Source: DASTFY01 sp963769115 (GTDB taxonomy: Bacteria > Actinomycetota > Acidimicrobiia > Acidimicrobiales > Ilumatobacteraceae). Taken from it: DNA of 64,000 nucleotides. Positions within the stretch are counted from its first letter, which is position 1. Each line of letters begins with the position of its first letter. The position numbers were made by a program, and so were the translations under genes. Location of the stretch: NCBI GenBank assembly GCA_963769115.1, contig CAVYKN010000006.1, positions 124,001 through 188,000 of the forward strand, given 5' to 3'. This document shows, piece after piece, positions 34,704 through 43,424 of this stretch. Under the pieces are notes generated by a model. The model had not been told where the DNA came from and did no database searches. It saw nothing but the letters and a program-made list of their open reading frames with translations.

Positions 34704-34729
34704 CCGGCGGCGAGACGTCGCCGCCGGGC
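34704..34729 (-). terminator. Terminator hairpin of the subtilase gene
   Basis: An 11-bp perfect stem (CCCGGCGGCGA/TCGCCGCCGGG) with a 4-base loop, 17 bases beyond the minus-strand stop codon at 34746. No strong U-run. Confidence 0.6.
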
Positions 34730-34745
34730 CCCGGGCAAGTTTCGG

Positions 34746-36087
34746 TCAGACCTGCGACGCCGCCAGCGCGTCGACCATGCCGGTGCCGAAGAACGACGTG
34801 CGCCCACCGTTGCCGTAGCACCTCTCCCGCTCGTCGTTCGGTCCCAACGGCTGCCAGTTGGGCGGGCAGGACATCGCCTGGGTCGTGCGCTCGACGGCGG
34901 ACTTGACCGCGCCGGGGCTCCAGTTCGGGTGGAGCTGGCTCACGAGGGCGGCCAGCCGGCGGCGTGAGGCGACGACATGGAGGTGCCGTTGAGGTACCCG
35001 TAGCCGAAGCCGTTCACGGTGGTGGTGATGCCAGGGAACGCCGCGTTGAGCGGATCGAAGCCGTTCCAAATGTCCGAGCCGACGGGCAACGCGGCGAGCA
35101 CGGCGTCCTGCACGGTGCCGGTCGCCGGAAGTGGTCACCGCCAGGAGCCGTCACGTCCACCCGGGACATGCCCACGCTCGAGTAGTCAGCGATGATCAGG
35201 TCGTACCCGGGGTACCCGACGGGCCCGGTGGCGGAGACCGTCAGGGCTTCGGGCAGCTCGGCCGGAGCGACCCGGCAGTTGTTTCTGACCTCGCGCGTGA
35301 CCGCGGCGCCGGGCGGCCAGTCCGGGCTGACATCGTCGATCGAGCGGGTGCTGCAGGTCGGCCGTCTCATTGCCGGCGGAGGCCACGATCACCACGCCCC
35401 GCTGCTGCGCGTTGCGGGCCGCTGACTCCAGTTGCTTCAACAGGCCCGCTGCTCCGCGTCGCTCTTGCAGTAGAAGAGGAAGGGATCGGCGAACAGGCTC
35501 AGGTTGACCACGTCGAGACGCTGGTCGCCGGCGTAGCGCAGGGCCGCGGTCGACTGCGTCGACGAAGCAGAACCCGCCCATCGTGCAAGCCTTCAGGGCG
35601 ACGATCGTCGCCCCCGGAGCAACGCCCGCGATGCCGATGCCGTTGACCGGCGCAGCGATGGTCGAGGCCACATGCGTGCCGTGGCCCGCGAGGTCCTCCA
35701 CTGCCGCCTTATTGGTGCAGTCACCGTTCGCTATCTCGGACGGGGCCGCCGTCGGAGTGCCGGTGGTGATGAACGAGCACGACAGCGCCAGGTTCAGATT
35801 GGGCGCGATGTCCGGATGGTTCGTCTGCACGCCGCTGTCGATGACGCCGACGCTCACGCCCTGGCCGGTCGCCCTCGCGTAGCTGGCGGTACCAGCGTTC
35901 ATCACCGCCATATCCCACTGGCACGGCGCGAACGGCTCGCTGTTCGGAGAACCGAAGACGCCGCCGAACAGGTCTGACAGATGGCGATTTCCTTCGCGGG
36001 CGGAATCGCCGCTTCGCTCACGCCCGCCGGTCCGACGGCGAACCCGAGGGCGAGCGCGACCGCCAGGATCGCAGATCGCTTCTTCAT
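34746..36087 (-). CDS. Secreted subtilisin-like serine peptidase (S8), several frame breaks
   Basis: A signal peptide (MKKRSAILAVALALGFAV up to SEA) precedes a subtilase catalytic domain: Asp in GVIDSGVQTNHPDI, His in GHGTHVASTIAAPVNGIGIA and Asn-region VVIVASAGNETADL. The Ser motif GTSMSSPHAAG is readable near 34960-35000 in a third frame. About five single-base shifts interrupt the gene. The C-terminus (AVERTTQAMSCPPNWQP up to GTGMVDALAASQV) resembles the ends of similar secreted proteases. All three catalytic residues are intact, so sequence error is more likely than inactivation. The prodomain is short or absent. Confidence 0.85.
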
Positions 36088-36318
36088 CCCGCTTCCCCTC
36101 CTCATTGCCGGGTCAGCCGATGGTATTCACGCGCGTGGCACAGAGTCCCCAGCCGTGGTCCGCTCTGGCGCGCTCGTGCCAAGACGTGCGCTCCTCCCCC
36201 ACTCACGGCAGTGTTCTGAGCCACTGACGGTCACTCGAGCGGCCTCGCTGCCTGACGCGGCGGGCTCGGCGGGCCGCGTGAACACGGGCGGTTCGACCGA
36301 GGCAGACGTTGGAGCTGC
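36088..36318. other. Non-coding gap upstream of the subtilase
   Basis: 231 bases before the subtilase start and after the L,D-transpeptidase-like gene stop. It presumably holds the subtilase promoter, but no box is convincing; nothing else is seen. Confidence 0.5.
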
Positions 36319-37032
36319 TCAGGGGTGGATGAGCCAGGCGTCGGGCCCCATCACGATCCGTGGTTTCGCGGCGGGGTCCAGCCATCGCAGGACGGACAGC
36401 AGCTCGGGCTCCGCCAGGGAGATGCAGCCGCTGGTGGCCGCGGTGGCGCCCGAGGCCGTGTACTGGTGGCGGTGCAGGAAGATGGCGCTGCCAAGGCCCG
36501 GCACGACGGGATCGGTGTTGTAGCCGACCGTGGCCAGGTACCGGTAGGGCCCGACGCCGATGGCGTACAGGTCCTCGTTGGGTCGGGTGCAGGGGGTCGC
36601 CCGCACGAGCTGGTTGTACGACGGCGAGGAGCTGTCGCTGATCCAGCAGTCACCGGGGACGATCTGGCGGTAGCGGAAGCGGGTCCCGGGGTCGGGCTGG
36701 CGTCCCATCACGGCCGTGATCGGGAACGACCCTGCGGGTGTCGTGCCGTCACCCTCCCGGCGGTCGACCCGGAAGCCGCTCCGGCCGATGCGGGCCGGGA
36801 ACGGTCCGTGGACGAGGCGCCAGCCCTTTCCGTCCCGCTCGTAGGTGGTCAGGCTCCCCGACGTGGACCCCCAGGCCGGCGCCGTGACCACGACGAGCTG
36901 CCGGGCGTCGCCGTAGCCGACGTTCAGCCGGTCCGGCACCGGCGGCCCGCACGCGGCCAGGAGCAGCACGACGACGACGCCGATGAACGACGGCCGCGCG
37001 AACTGGTCCCCGGCGGCGAGCGGAAGGGGCAC
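36319..37032 (-). CDS. L,D-transpeptidase-like (YkuD/COG3786) lipoprotein
   Basis: 237 residues. A hydrophobic signal with lipobox (VVLLLAACGP) and then a domain with KGWRLVHGPFPARIGRSGF, GDGTTPAGSFPI, FLHRHQYTASG and the catalytic Cys in ATSGCISLAEPE. This is the L,D-transpeptidase fold in its COG3786 variant, with a Ser-Gly-Cys-Ile-Ser version of the motif. It acts outside the membrane on peptidoglycan or related peptides; the precise reaction is unproven. The start is GTG 37032. Confidence 0.82.
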   Translation of the reverse strand: MPLPLAAGDQFARPSFIGVVVVLLLAACGPPVPDRLNVGYGDARQLVVVTAPAWGSTSGSLTTYERDGKGWRLVHGPFPARIGRSGFRVDRREGDGTTPAGSFPITAVMGRQPDPGTRFRYRQIVPGDCWISDSSSPSYNQLVRATPCTRPNEDLYAIGVGPYRYLATVGYNTDPVVPGLGSAIFLHRHQYTASGATAATSGCISLAEPELLSVLRWLDPAAKPRIVMGPDAWLIHP

Positions 37033-37074
37033 GTGAGGTCAGTGGTCCGATCTCCTCTCCGCCCGGCGCGCAGC

Positions 37075-37896
37075 CTATCGCTGGGCCTGCCCGGCCTCCG
37101 CGGCCTCGACGGCCTGTTCCACCGCCGCCGAGACCTCGTCCAACCGGCTCTTGATGAGACGCATGCCGTGCTCCGAGCCGTCCAACACGGTCGTTGCGAC
37201 CACGTCGGGCAGGACCGAGGCGAGCTCTTCCACGTTCCGGGCGTACGCCCCGTCGTCCTCGGCCGCCACCAGCACCACCGGGCCTCCGTAGCGCCGGGCC
37301 TCGGCGGCCACGTTCGTGCCTCCCAGGGCGAGCGGTGGGGAGACGGCGACCACGGCGTCCACCGGCGGATCGATGGACCCCGCGCTGACCAGTGACGTGG
37401 CGGCCCCGAGCGACGAACCCACGAGCACGACCCGCCCGGCCCCGCGCTCGCGGAGCGCGGTCACGACGGCATCGAGGTCGTCGGGCAGCCGCGAGACCTC
37501 GTTGCGGGATCCGCCGCTCGACCCCCGGCCCCGCAGGTCGTAGGCGGCCACGGTGACGCCGAGGTCGGTCAGGGCCGGTACGACGTCCATCCAGTCGCAC
37601 AGGTCCTGGCCGGCCCCGTGGACGAGGACGACGGCCGTGTCGCCCTCGCCCACGACCGCGGCCCCGATCGGGGCGCCGTCCGCGGCGGTCACGGGCAGCC
37701 GGGCCATGCCCGCGGGGATCGTCTCGTCCGGGCACTCCTCCGCCACCGGGGCAGCCGGGTCGACCCGCGCGGCGCGGGCGTTCCGGGCCGGTTCCCGCCC
37801 GCAGTTCGCCAGCGCTCCGAGCGCGCTGACCAGCACGATCGCTGGACCCGACGAGATGGTCCAGAACCGGCTCCGCGCCCTCGGAGACCCGGGCAT
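37075..37896 (-). CDS. Alpha/beta hydrolase, membrane-anchored or secreted
   Basis: 273 residues. The N-terminal hydrophobic stretch (ISSGPAIVLVSALGALANCG) is a probable lipoprotein signal. Hydrolase core: VVLVHGAGQDLCDWMDV, YDLRGRGSSGGS, nucleophile LVGSSLGAATSLVS, Asp in LVAAEDDGAYARN and His in DGSEHGMRL. Substrate unknown. The start ATG 37896 diverges from rmuC with a 30-base gap. Confidence 0.85.
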   Translation of the reverse strand: MPGSPRARSRFWTISSGPAIVLVSALGALANCGREPARNARAARVDPAAPVAEECPDETIPAGMARLPVTAADGAPIGAAVVGEGDTAVVLVHGAGQDLCDWMDVVPALTDLGVTVAAYDLRGRGSSGGSRNEVSRLPDDLDAVVTALRERGAGRVVLVGSSLGAATSLVSAGSIDPPVDAVVAVSPPLALGGTNVAAEARRYGGPVVLVAAEDDGAYARNVEELASVLPDVVATTVLDGSEHGMRLIKSRLDEVSAAVEQAVEAAEAGQAQR

Positions 37897-37926
37897 CCGC
37901 GCTCTGTGTAGCACCTCCTCGCGAAC

Positions 37927-39220
37927 ATGGCGGCCATGTCGATCACCACCGTCGCCGTCGGGCTCCTGGCCTTCGGTCTGGGCGCAGGCCTGGCCGTGCT
38001 GGCCGCGGCCGCCCTGCTGCGGCGGCCGGCGGTGGGAGCTGGTCCGGCCCCGGGGCCCACTGCGGAGCAGATGGCGCAGGAGCGGGACCGACGCCATCAA
38101 CGCCGCGTTGCAGCAGGCCGCCGTCCTCCAGCGGGAGCAGCTGGACCAGGTGACGGCCCACCATCGCCAGCTCCTGGAGCAGGCCGGGGTGCTGCAGCGG
38201 GAGCAGCTCGGCGCGCAGCTCGATGCCAGCCAGCGCGAGCTGACGGCCAAGAAGGACGTCATCGACACCCGGCTGGACCAGGTGCAGGCCGAGCTGCGCA
38301 GCCAGATGGACCGGTTGGGACGGCTGGTGGGCCAGTTGGGCGAGCGCAACGCCGAGCAGTTCGGGAAGGTGGACGAGTCGCTGCGCACCCAGGCCGAGGT
38401 CACCCAGGCGCTGTCCTCCAGCACCCAGAGCCTGCGGGAGGCGCTGGCCAACCCGAAGGCCCGTGGCCAGTGGGGCGAGCGCATGGCCGAGGACGTGTTG
38501 CGGCTGGCCGGCTTCATCGAGCACGTCAACTACGAGAAGCAGACCGCGGTGGAGGGCACGCGCTCCCTGCCCGACTACACGTTCACGCTCCCCAAGGGCC
38601 ACGCGCTCTACATGGACGTCAAGTTCCCGCTCAACGCCTACCTGCGCCACCTCGAGGCGGGGACGGACGCCGAGCGCCAGGCCCACCGGGAGGCGTTCCT
38701 GCGCGACGTCAGGGCCCGAGTTCGGGAGCTGGCCCAGCGGGACTACCCGACCGTGGGCGAGCGGCCAGCGGTCGACTACGTCCTGCTCTTCCTTCCGAAC
38801 GAGGCCATCGCCGGGTTCATCCACGAGCACGATCCGGAGCTCGTCGAGCTGGCCCTGGGCCAGAAGGTCGTGCTGTGCTCACCGCTCACGCTGTTCGCCT
38901 TCCTGGGCGTCATCCGCCAGGCGTTCGACAACTTCGTCATCGAGCAGACGTCGGACGAGATCCTCACCCTCCTCGGCCGCTTCGGGCAGCAGTGGGAGAA
39001 GTACCGCGACTCGCTGGAGAGCGTGCAGCGCAAGTTCGACGCCGTGCACCGCGAGCTGGACCACCTCGGCGGCCCGCGGCGACGGATGCTGGAGAAGCCG
39101 CTCGTCCAGCTCGACGAGCTGCGCCGGCAGCGAGGCCTGGAGATCGACGCCGTGCTCGCACCCGAGGGTGCCGACGCCGACGTCCTGGCGCTCGGCTACC
39201 CGGACGACCTCGGCGCCTAG
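37927..39220 (+). CDS. rmuC: DNA recombination protein RmuC, one frameshift
   Basis: About 431 residues. An N-terminal membrane helix (TTVAVGLLAFGLGAGLAVLA), a long coiled coil (INAALQQAAVLQREQLDQV onwards) and the RmuC nuclease-like domain: ANPKARGQWGERMAEDVLRL, YTFTLPKGHALYMDVKFPLN and VDYVLLFLPNEAIAGFIHEH. An extra G in the run at 38084-38086 breaks the frame between AQER and TDAINAAL. RmuC limits recombination at inverted repeats. The 3' end overlaps the convergent MBL gene by 4 bases. Confidence 0.94.
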
Positions 39221-40227
39221 GCCTCGGGCTGGGTGGTCTCCGGCGGGTGGGGATGAGGGTGCGGGTGGGGATGGCTGTGGCTGCGGTCCGCGGGCGGGGC
39301 GCTCGCGGGTGCGGCCGCGCTGTCGGCCCGCTGCTCCAGCCAGCGCTGGAAGCCGGCAGCGTTGGAGTGCACGCCGTTCAGCGTCTCGGCGATCTCGCGG
39401 GCGTCGGGATCGACGGCGTCCAGCTCGTGGGCGAACGCGGCCTCGAGCGCGGCCGCGATGTCCTCGCCCGCCCGGAAAGCCGTCTCCGCCACGGACGCCC
39501 AGCCCCGCAGCGTCTCCTGCGCCTCGGCCAGCATGTCGAGCGGGTCGCCCGGCGTCACGCCGTAGTGGGCCAGGGCCAGCCCCGCCGGCCGGCGGTCGGC
39601 GAAGCGGTTCAGGGAGCGCAGGGCCAGGTCGAGGTCGAAGTCGGGCGGCGGGGTGGCCGGCCGCAGCACCCCCACCTTCGGCAGGCGCACGCCGACGGCG
39701 TCGCCCACGAAGAGCAGGCCGCTGTCGCTGTCGTGGAGCGCGAGGTGGTGCTTGGCGTGCCCGGGCGAGTCCACGCTGGTCAGCGTCCGCGACGGCCCCA
39801 CCCTGATCTCCTCCCCGTCACCGAGCACGCGGACCCGATCGGCCGGGGTCGGGGTCAGGCGCCCGTAGAGGCTGTCGAGGAGGTCGCCGTAGACCATGGC
39901 CGCCGAGCGCACCAGCCGGTCGGGATCCACCAGGTGGCGGGCGCCCTTCTCGTGCACGTAGACGGTCGCTTTGGGGAAGGCGGCCGCGACGTCACCCACG
40001 GCGCCGGCATGGTCCAGGTGGATGTGGGTGACGACGACGCTGGCCAGATCGGAGGCCGCCACCCCGAGGGCGTCGAGCTCCCGCAGGACGGTGTCCAGCG
40101 AGCTCTGGCTCCCCGTCTCGACCAGGCACGGCTCAGGCCCTTCCACCAGGTAGCCGGCCGTGACCTGGTCCCATCCGCCGAGGTACGTGTCGATCTCCAC
40201 CACGCCGGGCGCCACACGAGTGCTCAC
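39217..40227 (-). CDS. MBL-fold metallo-hydrolase with His-rich tail
   Basis: About 336 residues. The metallo-beta-lactamase motif is VVVTHIHLDHAGAVGD, with the further metal ligands VDSPGHAKHHLALHD and LLFVGDAVGVRLP and the last His in LALAHYGVTPGD. The C-terminal tail DRSHSHPHPHPHPHPPET is a His-Pro repeat that could hold or sense metal. Similar proteins are glyoxalase II-like or thioesterase hydrolases; the substrate is unknown. GTG 40227 is preferred, 5 bases after a 12-bp AT-rich palindrome. Confidence 0.86.
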   Translation of the reverse strand: MSTRVAPGVVEIDTYLGGWDQVTAGYLVEGPEPCLVETGSQSSLDTVLRELDALGVAASDLASVVVTHIHLDHAGAVGDVAAAFPKATVYVHEKGARHLVDPDRLVRSAAMVYGDLLDSLYGRLTPTPADRVRVLGDGEEIRVGPSRTLTSVDSPGHAKHHLALHDSDSGLLFVGDAVGVRLPKVGVLRPATPPPDFDLDLALRSLNRFADRRPAGLALAHYGVTPGDPLDMLAEAQETLRGWASVAETAFRAGEDIAAALEAAFAHELDAVDPDAREIAETLNGVHSNAAGFQRWLEQRADSAAAPASAPPADRSHSHPHPHPHPHPPETTQPEA

Positions 40228-40231
40228 GACG

Positions 40232-40243
40232 GGCAATATTGCC
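40232..40243. promoter_or_regulatory. 12-bp palindrome between MBL gene and xseA
   Basis: GGCAATATTGCC is a perfect palindrome, AT-rich at the centre and standing out in about 70% GC sequence. It lies 4 bases upstream of the MBL start codon and 40 bases upstream of xseA. On the minus strand it supplies CAATAT at a leaderless -10 distance. It may be an operator. Confidence 0.45.
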
Positions 40244-40283
40244 GGACCGTGCCCGTCCTCACCCACTGCCGCCCGGAGCGCTC

Positions 40284-41690
40284 GTGAGCCAGCCCAGCTT
40301 CGACCTCGGCTTCGAGGACGTCGACGACGGCGGCCTCCCGACCTTCACGGTCGCCGAGCTGGCGGAGGCGATCAACGGCTCGCTGCGCCGCGGCTTCTAC
40401 GAGGGCGTCTGGGTGCGGGGCGAGATCCAGGGCGTCAGCGAGCGCAACGGCCACCTCTACTTCTCCTTGACCGATGACGACGAGGGCGTCCGCGCCACCA
40501 TCTCGGTCAGCCTCTTCGCCAACGTCCGGTTCAAGCTCCGCCCGCTGCTGCAGCGCCACCGGCTGCGCCTGGCCGACGGCATGAAGGTCCGGCTCCACGG
40601 CTACCTGGACTTCTTCGCCCCCAGCGGCCGGCTGGGCCTGAAGATGAGCGGGATCGACCCCCGGTACACGCTGGGGGAGCTGGCCCTCCAGCGCGACGAG
40701 CTGATCCGCCGGCTCGTCGCCGCCGGGCTGTACGACGCCCAGGCTCGGCTGGCCGCGCCGGTGCTGCCGCTCGCAGTCGGGCTGGTCACGAGCGTCGGCA
40801 GCGCGGCGTGGCACGACGTCACCCACGAGCTGGAGGCGAGCGGGTTCGGCTTCCGGATCGTGGCCTGCGACGCCCGCGTCCAGGGCGAGTGGGCGCCGGA
40901 GATGGTGGCCGCGGCCATCCGCACGCTCGGCCGGCGCGAGCTGGACGTGGTCCTGGTGGTGCGCGGGGGTGGTGCCCGGTCGGACCTGGCCACGTTCGAC
41001 GCCGAGGTCGTGGCCCGGGCCATCGCCACCTGCCCGCACCCGGTGCTGACGGGCCTCGGGCACGAGGTGGACCGCAGCGTGGCCGACGACGTCGCCCACC
41101 TGGCCCTCAAGACACCGACGGCCTGCGCGGGAGAGCTCATCGCGCGGGTCCGGAGGTTCCGGGACGAGCTCACCCGCCTGCAAGGAGCCGTCGGGGACGC
41201 GGCGACGATCCGCCTGGCGTCCGCCGATCGGGCCCTGGCCGCGCAGGCCCGCCGGGCCGCCCGGGACACGCGGCGATCGGTCGACGCCGGGGAAGCCGAG
41301 CTGCGCCGCGCCGCGCAATCGCTCACCCGCCAGTCGCGCCTGGCGGCGTCGGCGTCGCGCGCGCTGGTCACCCACGACGCCCGCCGCACCGTCGCCGCCT
41401 CGGCGCGGGTGCTGGCCCAGCAGTCCGCGGCCTTGAGCGCCGACGGCGAGCGCCTGGCGCGCCGCGCCCCCGCGCTCAACCGGCAGGCGGCCCGGGACCT
41501 CGCCGCCGTCGAGGCCAGGGTGCGGGCGCTCGATCCCGCCCGGACGCTGGCCCGGGGCTGGAGCATCACGCGCACGTCCGACGGGCGATCGGTGCGCAGC
41601 GCCGCCGAGCTGGCGCCCGGCGATGCCGTGGTCACGACCCTCGTGGACGGCGAGGTCCACAGCCGCGTGGAGGAGGTGCAGGGACCATGA
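40284..41690 (+). CDS. xseA: Exodeoxyribonuclease VII large subunit
   Basis: About 468 residues. N-terminal OB domain with LRRGFYEGVWVRGEIQGVSE and GHLYFSLTDDDEGVRATI, then the nuclease core LPLAVGLVTSVGSAAWHDV, VVLVVRGGGARSDLATFD and TGLGHEVDRSVADDVAHLAL. A long coiled-coil region follows, and the tail ARGWSITRTSDGRSVRSAAE. GTG 40284 has GGAG 6 to 9 bases upstream; the TTG at 40239 is a less likely start. It degrades single-stranded DNA with XseB, encoded next with a 4-base overlap. Confidence 0.96.
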   Translation: MSQPSFDLGFEDVDDGGLPTFTVAELAEAINGSLRRGFYEGVWVRGEIQGVSERNGHLYFSLTDDDEGVRATISVSLFANVRFKLRPLLQRHRLRLADGMKVRLHGYLDFFAPSGRLGLKMSGIDPRYTLGELALQRDELIRRLVAAGLYDAQARLAAPVLPLAVGLVTSVGSAAWHDVTHELEASGFGFRIVACDARVQGEWAPEMVAAAIRTLGRRELDVVLVVRGGGARSDLATFDAEVVARAIATCPHPVLTGLGHEVDRSVADDVAHLALKTPTACAGELIARVRRFRDELTRLQGAVGDAATIRLASADRALAAQARRAARDTRRSVDAGEAELRRAAQSLTRQSRLAASASRALVTHDARRTVAASARVLAQQSAALSADGERLARRAPALNRQAARDLAAVEARVRALDPARTLARGWSITRTSDGRSVRSAAELAPGDAVVTTLVDGEVHSRVEEVQGP

Positions 41691-41939
41691 CGGCCAAACC
41701 GACCGCACGGATCCGCCGGACCCGCCGACGAGCCCATCGAGGGCCAGCTCGGCTACAGCGCAGCACTCGCCGAGCTGGAGGAGATCCTGGGCGAGCTCGA
41801 GGGCGACACGGTCGACATCGACCGTCTGGCCGACCAGGTGCGGCGGGCGGCGGAGCTGATCCGCGTCTGCCGGGGCCGCATCGACGCCGCCCGGACCGAG
41901 ATCGAGCAGGTCGTCGCCGAGCTGGACGAGGGCGCCTGA
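41687..41939 (+). CDS. xseB: Exodeoxyribonuclease VII small subunit, one frameshift
   Basis: An extra C at 41706 hides this gene. Removing it gives a protein of about 83 residues that begins MTAKPTDG, enters the conserved GYSAALAELEEILGELEGD helix and IDRLADQVRRAAELIRVCRG, and ends IEQVVAELDEGA at TGA 41937-41939. This matches XseB in length and motifs. Its start overlaps the xseA stop (ATGA). Confidence 0.92.
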
Positions 41940-41969
41940 GGCGGATGCGCCGCCCGGCCGCGAAGTCCG

Positions 41970-41998
41970 TTGGCTCGGCCGGGAGCGCGCGCTATCGT
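41970..41998 (+). promoter_or_regulatory. Promoter of the structured leader RNA
   Basis: A TTGGCT -35 (41970-41975), exactly 17 bases and a TATCGT -10 (41993-41998). A start near 42005 is predicted, leaving about 5 to 9 bases before a near-perfect Shine-Dalgarno sequence. Confidence 0.6.
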
Positions 41999-42030
41999 GC
42001 GCGTCACCGGAGGAAGGAGGTGGTCCAATC

Positions 42031-42075
42031 TTGAACGGTGAATGTTTGGGGACCCCGGAGGTGGTTGGCCGCTAG
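42031..42075 (+). CDS. Putative 14-residue leader peptide
   Basis: TTG at 42031 follows the strong Shine-Dalgarno by 7 to 10 bases and opens LNGECLGTPEVVGR, stopping at TAG 42073-42075 inside the first hairpin. It has no stretch of one repeated amino acid, so simple amino-acid attenuation is not indicated. An alternative ATG at 42042 in another frame would give 47 residues but is poorly spaced from the Shine-Dalgarno. Confidence 0.4.
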   Translation: MNGECLGTPEVVGR

Positions 42076-42209
42076 CGGCGGCTGCTGGACCACCTGGCGA
42101 GTCCACGCCAGCCACCATCGATCCCGTTCCCGGAGCTTGGTCCCACCCGGGTGGGCCGTCACCCATAGGTGACCGCCCGACGTGACGAGATCGGTCCCAT
42201 CCAGTCGTG

Positions 42210-42240
42210 CGACGGGAGCGTCCACAGGGCGCTCCCGTCG
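42210..42240 (+). terminator. Terminator-like hairpin of the leader RNA
   Basis: CGACGGGAGCG (42210-42220) pairs perfectly with CGCTCCCGTCG (42230-42240) around a 9-base loop. No T-run follows. It lies 85 bases before the crtE start. Confidence 0.5.
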
Positions 42241-42325
42241 TCGCGTCCCGAGACGGCTCCGGCACGAGCGCAGCAGGCACAGCTCCGGTCGGAGCCCGCC
42301 GCCCACGGTCGCCTACCCTGGCGCC

Positions 42326-43384
42326 GTGCCCGCCGCGCCGCCGTCGTTGCTGGAGGTCGCCGACCGGGTCGAGGGCCGGCTGCGGAACCTCATCGAGGCC
42401 GAGCAGGCCCGCTGGGCGGCGCTGGACCCTGACCTGGCCGCTCCCCTCGCCGCGCTGGGCGGGTTGCTGGCGTCCGGGGGAAAGCGGCTGCGGCCGGCCT
42501 TCTGCCACTGGGGCTTCGTGGGCGCCGGCGGCGAGCCCGACGACACCCGCTCCATCGACGCCGGCGCGGCCTTCGAGCTGCTGCACGCCTTCGCGCTGTT
42601 CCACGACGACGTCATGGACGGCTCGGCCACGCGACGCGGCTCCCGCACGACCCACCTGAGCTTCGCCGACCGGCACCAGGACGAGGCCTGGATGGGCGAG
42701 GCCCGGCGCTTCGGCGAGGGGGTCGCCATCCTCGTCGGCGACCTGGCCTTCGTGTACGCCGATCAACTGTTGCACGGCGCGTCGCTCCAGGCCTGGGAGA
42801 TCTGGTCCGAGCTGCGCATCGAGCTCAACGTCGGCCAGTACCTCGACATCCTGGGCACAGCGCGAGGCGAGCGCAGCCGGGTCACGGCGCTGCGCATCGC
42901 CCGCTACAAGAGCGGCAAGTACACGGTCGAGCGGCCGCTGCACCTCGGCGCCGTGCTGGCCGCGCCCGAGCGGGCCGGCGAGCTGCTGCCCAGCCTGTCC
43001 GCCTACGGGCTGCCGCTGGGCGACGCCTTCCAGCTGCGCGACGACATCCTCGGCGCCTTCGGGGAGACCGCGCGCACGGGCAAGCCGGTCGGGGACGACC
43101 TGCGCGAGGGCAAGCCGACACCGATGATGGCCATCGCCACCGGCCGGGCCACGGCCGCGCAGGGCGAGGTGCTGGCGCTCGTGGGCCGGTCCGAGCTGTG
43201 CCCCGAGGACGTCGCGTCGATCCAATCCGTGCTCGTCGAGACGGGGGCGCTGGCCGAGGTGGAGACCCAGATCGACGAGCTGGCCGAGGAGGCGCTGCGG
43301 GCACTCGACGGCGCCGACATCACCGACGACGCCCGCAAGGCGCTGGAGGAGCTGGCCCACTACGTGGCCTGGCGGGAGCAGTGA
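42326..43384 (+). CDS. crtE: Geranylgeranyl diphosphate synthase (polyprenyl synthetase)
   Basis: 352 residues. First Asp-rich motif: LFHDDVMDGSATRRG; second: FQLRDDILGAFGE. GGLLASGGKRLRPAFCHWG is the isopentenyl-diphosphate binding stretch. It elongates C5 units to (probably) C20 GGPP, the precursor for phytoene. The start is GTG 42326, preceded at 6 bases by TACCCT, so a leaderless transcript independent of the leader RNA is possible. It is the first gene of the carotenoid cluster. Confidence 0.93.
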   Translation: MPAAPPSLLEVADRVEGRLRNLIEAEQARWAALDPDLAAPLAALGGLLASGGKRLRPAFCHWGFVGAGGEPDDTRSIDAGAAFELLHAFALFHDDVMDGSATRRGSRTTHLSFADRHQDEAWMGEARRFGEGVAILVGDLAFVYADQLLHGASLQAWEIWSELRIELNVGQYLDILGTARGERSRVTALRIARYKSGKYTVERPLHLGAVLAAPERAGELLPSLSAYGLPLGDAFQLRDDILGAFGETARTGKPVGDDLREGKPTPMMAIATGRATAAQGEVLALVGRSELCPEDVASIQSVLVETGALAEVETQIDELAEEALRALDGADITDDARKALEELAHYVAWREQ

Positions 43385-43424
43385 TCGCGGACTCCGTGGG
43401 AGGGGCGACAACCGGAGCGAACCG

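Larger units (their letters stand above)
42005..42240 (+). ncRNA. Structured leader RNA with mini-ORF and nested hairpins (unassigned)
   Basis: Between xseB and crtE lie 386 bases without a normal gene. They contain, in order: a promoter, a near-perfect Shine-Dalgarno (AAGGAGGTGG, 42014-42023), a 14-codon ORF, GCCGCTAGCGGC, the hairpin CTGGCG-AGTCCA-CGCCAG, a 14-bp palindrome CCCACCCGGGTGGG, the hairpin GTCACC-CATA-GGTGAC and an 11-bp terminator-like stem (42210-42240). AGGTGGTCC (42019-42027), part of the Shine-Dalgarno region, is exactly complementary to GGACCACCT (42087-42095). GGAGGTGG occurs a second time at 42057-42064, allowing a competing pairing. This looks like a translation- or ligand-controlled attenuator or an independent small RNA; I do not recognise the family. 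Confidence 0.5.

Noticed and set aside
37927..40287. A 786-residue plus-strand ORF continuing past rmuC
   Set aside because: Only the first 55 or so residues belong to RmuC; the remainder is an out-of-frame reading of rmuC and the antisense of the MBL gene.
42005..42240. CRISPR array or tandem repeat
   Set aside because: The hairpins are unrelated to each other in sequence and have no repeat-spacer periodicity.
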